Shown piece after piece: positions 61,666-64,000 of a stretch of 64,000 nucleotides of DNA. A model generated the notes under the pieces. It saw only the letters and a program-made list of their open reading frames with translations, was not told the DNA's origin and did no database searches. The DNA comes from Chryseobacterium gallinarum (GTDB lineage: Bacteria > Bacteroidota > Bacteroidia > Flavobacteriales > Weeksellaceae). How positions within the stretch are numbered: the stretch's first letter is position 1; every line of letters begins with the position of its first letter. The position numbers and the translations under genes are program-made. The DNA lies in assembly GCF_001021975.1 (NCBI RefSeq), contig NZ_CP009928.1, positions 1,364,001-1,428,000 of the forward strand. The letters are read 5' to 3'.

Positions 61666-61745
61666 TCTCGCAGATTCTGCAGTCCGGCAGTTGATTATGA
61701 TTTATAACCTGCTTGATTTGCAAAATCTGCGAGATTTTTTTTTTA
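61666..61745 (+). terminator. Probable terminator after the NUDIX gene, long loop
   Basis: TCTCGCAGATT (61666-61676) pairs with AATCTGCGAGA (61724-61734), followed by a run of T (61735-61743). The 47-nt loop is long for a terminator, and the arms resemble the CAGATTT repeat at 41995, so it may be a repeat used as a terminator. Confidence 0.6.
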
Positions 61746-61772
61746 TTAAAAACAGCTTTAAAATTCTCAGTA

Positions 61773-62231
61773 TTAATAAGTCTTTGACTTCAGCATTCCT
61801 TCAAAATACTGAACCAGCAATGATCTTTCCGCTTCAGAAAGATTAGCTTCTTTATGATAAACAATATAGCCCGGCATCGGCATTGTCTTACCCTGGATCG
61901 TCTGAACAGATTTAGTAAGCATATTGGCCTTTAAATCTTTGTTATAAGTTTCCCACACAGAGAAATTAAGATGTTCCCTTCCTTCATTGACGTGACTTTT
62001 CACAGACCAGGATATTGGAGCAATAAAGGCATACTTGGGATATACCGTTTCATTGGAATGACAGTCGTAACAAGCATTTTTCAGCAATGTTTTAATCTTC
62101 TCCGGGGATTTCTTAGCATCAACAAAATTAACAGTATGATCTACCGGTTTATTAATCCTGTCTATAGGAACAAATTGAATCAAGGCAAAACCTACCAATA
62201 CCCAAAAAATCACTTTTTTTACCGTCTTCAT
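61773..62231 (-). CDS. Heme-binding domain protein (CxxCH)
   Basis: A 152-residue protein with an N-terminal membrane helix (about residues 5-22) and ACYDCHSNETVYPKYAFIAPISWSV (in parts: CYDCHSNET, IAPISW), then EGREHLNFSVW. This is the heme-binding domain typical of small Bacteroidetes cytochrome-c-like proteins (Haem_bd). The CxxCH motif binds heme c outside the membrane. It is 4 bp downstream of the large lipoprotein gene and probably co-transcribed. Confidence 0.88.
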   Translation of the reverse strand: MKTVKKVIFWVLVGFALIQFVPIDRINKPVDHTVNFVDAKKSPEKIKTLLKNACYDCHSNETVYPKYAFIAPISWSVKSHVNEGREHLNFSVWETYNKDLKANMLTKSVQTIQGKTMPMPGYIVYHKEANLSEAERSLLVQYFEGMLKSKTY

Positions 62232-62235
62232 GAGC

Positions 62236-64000
62236 TTATTTTACCGGTGTTAAAATTGCATTATCAGATTTCAGCTCCTTTTTTACTTCCTGCTTCACCT
62301 CATCTTTCTGACCGGTGGCAGGGATTGCCGGTGGCGGTGTTGCAGGTAAAGTCCCTTTAGGGTTATCCAATGTCCTGGTATCATTCAGATCCCATTCTTC
62401 ATTGGTTTCCCACAATCCCCTCACTATTACTTTTTTATAGAAAATATAAGCATCTTCAGCAAACGTTTCATTGACAAAGTCTGCCTCATCCCAATATTTA
62501 TTCCCATTATTATCAACCAGTATTCTGACAATATATTCTTCCGGTTTCAGGATATCAAATTTCACACTGTCTCCTTCCGTATATTTCTGATAAATCACTT
62601 TTCCTGAAGAATCAAGCAGCTGTATCCAGTATTTGGCAACAGGAGCATTTTGAAGCTTGAACGCAAGGCTGCCAAATTCGTCAATTTTGGCTACATCGAA
62701 ATCAAAACGATGAGGAGCCGAGGTTTTTTCATAAAAAGAAGAAACCGTTTTACTCGGAACTAAAAGCTGATAATTTTTCCCTGAAACAAAATCAGACTGT
62801 ACCAGTATCTGATAAGGATTGGTCTCTGAAATTTTCGCTGTAAACGGTATAGTTGTCAAACTATCTCCTTTTACCGTTAATCTCCAGCTTGCAGGGTCTA
62901 TTTTATCAATGAAATAATTGGAAGTAATTTTAAAATCGGATTTCGGGGCCAGTGAACCTCCTCCATTATCACTGCTGATGGTCATCGTGTTTTTCTTATT
63001 GTATTTATAGAAAAGAGAAACACTATACACCGTATCTTTTTTCGGACCAATATTGTGGCTGAAAACCAGTTTTTCCGCAGACTCCTGCCCTACATTATTT
63101 TTCACTGCATCAAACCAGATTCTTACTGAATCGGATTTTGGGGTATGGGTTACTTTGATATCTTTGAGCTTGTCATTTAATGATTCTACCTTTACTTCAG
63201 AAGGATTCCCTTCGAATGTCATCAGGACTCCCCCGGCTATTTCCTTCATTTCTGCATACTTCAAAGGCTTTTTGGACGGATAAACTTTCAAGTTCAGTCC
63301 CGAAATAGATTTCTCCACATCTATCGGCTCTTTTTTAAATCCTATTTTTTCCTTTCCCGGATCATAGATGGAATTTCCGTTTTCATCTTCAAAGGCGATG
63401 ATTTTATATTTTCCCGGTGTAAGGTAGTTCATTTCATAATACCCGTCATCATCCACCTTAGTGATATAATAAGGCTTTTGTTTATAGTTTATGGTATCTT
63501 TTGCCTGATACAGGCCCACCACCAGTTTGTTGTCTGTGGTTCCGGTTTTGCTTTTAATATCTAAGACATCTTTCACTTCACCGCTGATGTACAGATCATC
63601 TAATTTCTCTCCTGTAGAAAATGCAAAATTGAAATACCGCAACGGGTTAGACTCATTGTTATCCACTATTGAGTTTCCGAAGTTGAAATTGTATGTTGTG
63701 TTTGCCTGTAAGGTATCCGTCCACTGAATCAATACGAATTTGTTGGCAATCCCTGACGGAAGAATCCTTTTGATATTTTTGATCGGCGGGGATATGATCA
63801 GGTTTTTATTGATATCCTTCAAGGTAACATATTCATCAAAATCCAGCCGGAGTTCGCGGATATCTCTTTTTACATTGACCCTGGTGGTGTCAATATTAGA
63901 ACTTAAAAATCTTGGAGCTAATGTATCTTTCGGACCTCCTACAGGAGAGCCTACTCTCGCACAGGAATGCACAAGAAAACAGATAACCAGTAATAAAAGA
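62236..64000 (-). CDS. Large lipoprotein with SbsA-type Ig-like domain, 5' end beyond the window
   Basis: The frame continues past the right edge without a start codon. The visible part has LLLLVICFLVHSC, the end of a signal peptide with Cys after LVHS as a lipobox, then an acidic-rich secreted protein of about 575 residues. The N-terminal part (DTLAPRFLSSNIDTTRVNVKR, RELRLDFDEYVTLKDINKNLIISPPI) matches SbsA-type Ig-like domains used as folding modules. A GTG at 63972 is not the true start. It ends with Pro- and Lys-rich repeats (about 62240-62330). Function unknown. Confidence 0.75.
   Translation of the reverse strand, partial: LLLLVICFLVHSCARVGSPVGGPKDTLAPRFLSSNIDTTRVNVKRDIRELRLDFDEYVTLKDINKNLIISPPIKNIKRILPSGIANKFVLIQWTDTLQANTTYNFNFGNSIVDNNESNPLRYFNFAFSTGEKLDDLYISGEVKDVLDIKSKTGTTDNKLVVGLYQAKDTINYKQKPYYITKVDDDGYYEMNYLTPGKYKIIAFEDENGNSIYDPGKEKIGFKKEPIDVEKSISGLNLKVYPSKKPLKYAEMKEIAGGVLMTFEGNPSEVKVESLNDKLKDIKVTHTPKSDSVRIWFDAVKNNVGQESAEKLVFSHNIGPKKDTVYSVSLFYKYNKKNTMTISSDNGGGSLAPKSDFKITSNYFIDKIDPASWRLTVKGDSLTTIPFTAKISETNPYQILVQSDFVSGKNYQLLVPSKTVSSFYEKTSAPHRFDFDVAKIDEFGSLAFKLQNAPVAKYWIQLLDSSGKVIYQKYTEGDSVKFDILKPEEYIVRILVDNNGNKYWDEADFVNETFAEDAYIFYKKVIVRGLWETNEEWDLNDTRTLDNPKGTLPATPPPAIPATGQKDEVKQEVKKELKSDNAILTPVK

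Noticed and set aside
1..64000. CRISPR arrays, tRNA and rRNA genes, prophage or transposase genes
   Set aside because: I found no direct repeats with regular spacing, no tRNA-like cloverleafs by eye, and no transposase or phage proteins. A covariance search could still reveal small RNAs.

Overview
The window looks like a stretch of chromosome from a Flavobacteriia member, most probably Chryseobacterium or a close Weeksellaceae relative. The evidence is low GC content, TAnnTTTG -7 promoter boxes (several read TAAATTTG), the near-absence of Shine-Dalgarno sequences, many secreted proteins ending their signal peptide in -AQ, and an almost complete flexirubin pigment locus. The genus is an inference from family resemblance; no database search was possible.

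Layout. (1) 1-4108: the N-terminal three quarters of a large secreted FISUMP-like protein running off the left edge, an EpsG-type polysaccharide polymerase and a small unknown ORF. (2) 4302-40133: the flexirubin (aryl polyene-dialkylresorcinol) gene cluster. Operon A (4302-10932, +) has an MMPL exporter/acyltransferase fusion, darA, darB and two hotdog dehydratases. A housekeeping-type M16 peptidase follows on the opposite strand. Operon B (14523-27490, +) has an HTH-like protein, a BtrH-like acyltransferase, an ABC exporter, a thioesterase, several ketosynthases (one without the catalytic Cys), an ACP, a NodB deacetylase, LolA and other envelope proteins, a third dehydratase and a GT2-DUF2062 protein. 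Operon C (37439 down to 27544, -) has tyrosine ammonia-lyase, FabG (frameshifted here), a ketosynthase, a second ACP, an LpxL-like acyltransferase, a CrtI-like oxidoreductase, a C45 acyltransferase-hydrolase, a small membrane protein and a hydrolase. A divergent flavin halogenase and a convergent CoA-ligase-like adenylating enzyme complete the set. (3) 40218-49196: LytM peptidase, ileS, a DksA-like protein, lspA, a SanA-like protein and trpS. (4) 49285-54703: a two-component system, PepSY-like secreted proteins, a HAD nucleotidase, a 44-residue ORF, an ECF sigma factor and a beta-barrel-like protein. (5) 54785-64000: metK behind a SAM-II-type riboswitch, divergent oxyR/katA, a crotonase, a dCMP deaminase, xerD, a NUDIX hydrolase, a heme-binding protein and a large lipoprotein truncated by the right edge.

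How the pigment genes would work together (known pathway logic plus inference): the ammonia-lyase makes 4-coumarate from tyrosine; the ligase activates it; ketosynthases, FabG and hotdog dehydratases extend it on ACPs to an aryl polyene; DarA/DarB make the dialkylresorcinol; an acyltransferase joins the two by an ester; the halogenase and the CrtI-like oxidoreductase tailor the product; and the MMPL, ABC and LolA-type proteins move it to the outer membrane.

The most interesting signals outside plain gene content are a one-base frameshift in fabG, a set of TGTACCA-type repeats around both ACP genes, a dispersed GGCTAAAGCC paired-hairpin repeat in intergenic regions, a near-perfect parS-like site at 11096, a SAM-II riboswitch in front of metK, and a palindrome whose two ends form the -33 elements of the divergent oxyR and katA promoters.
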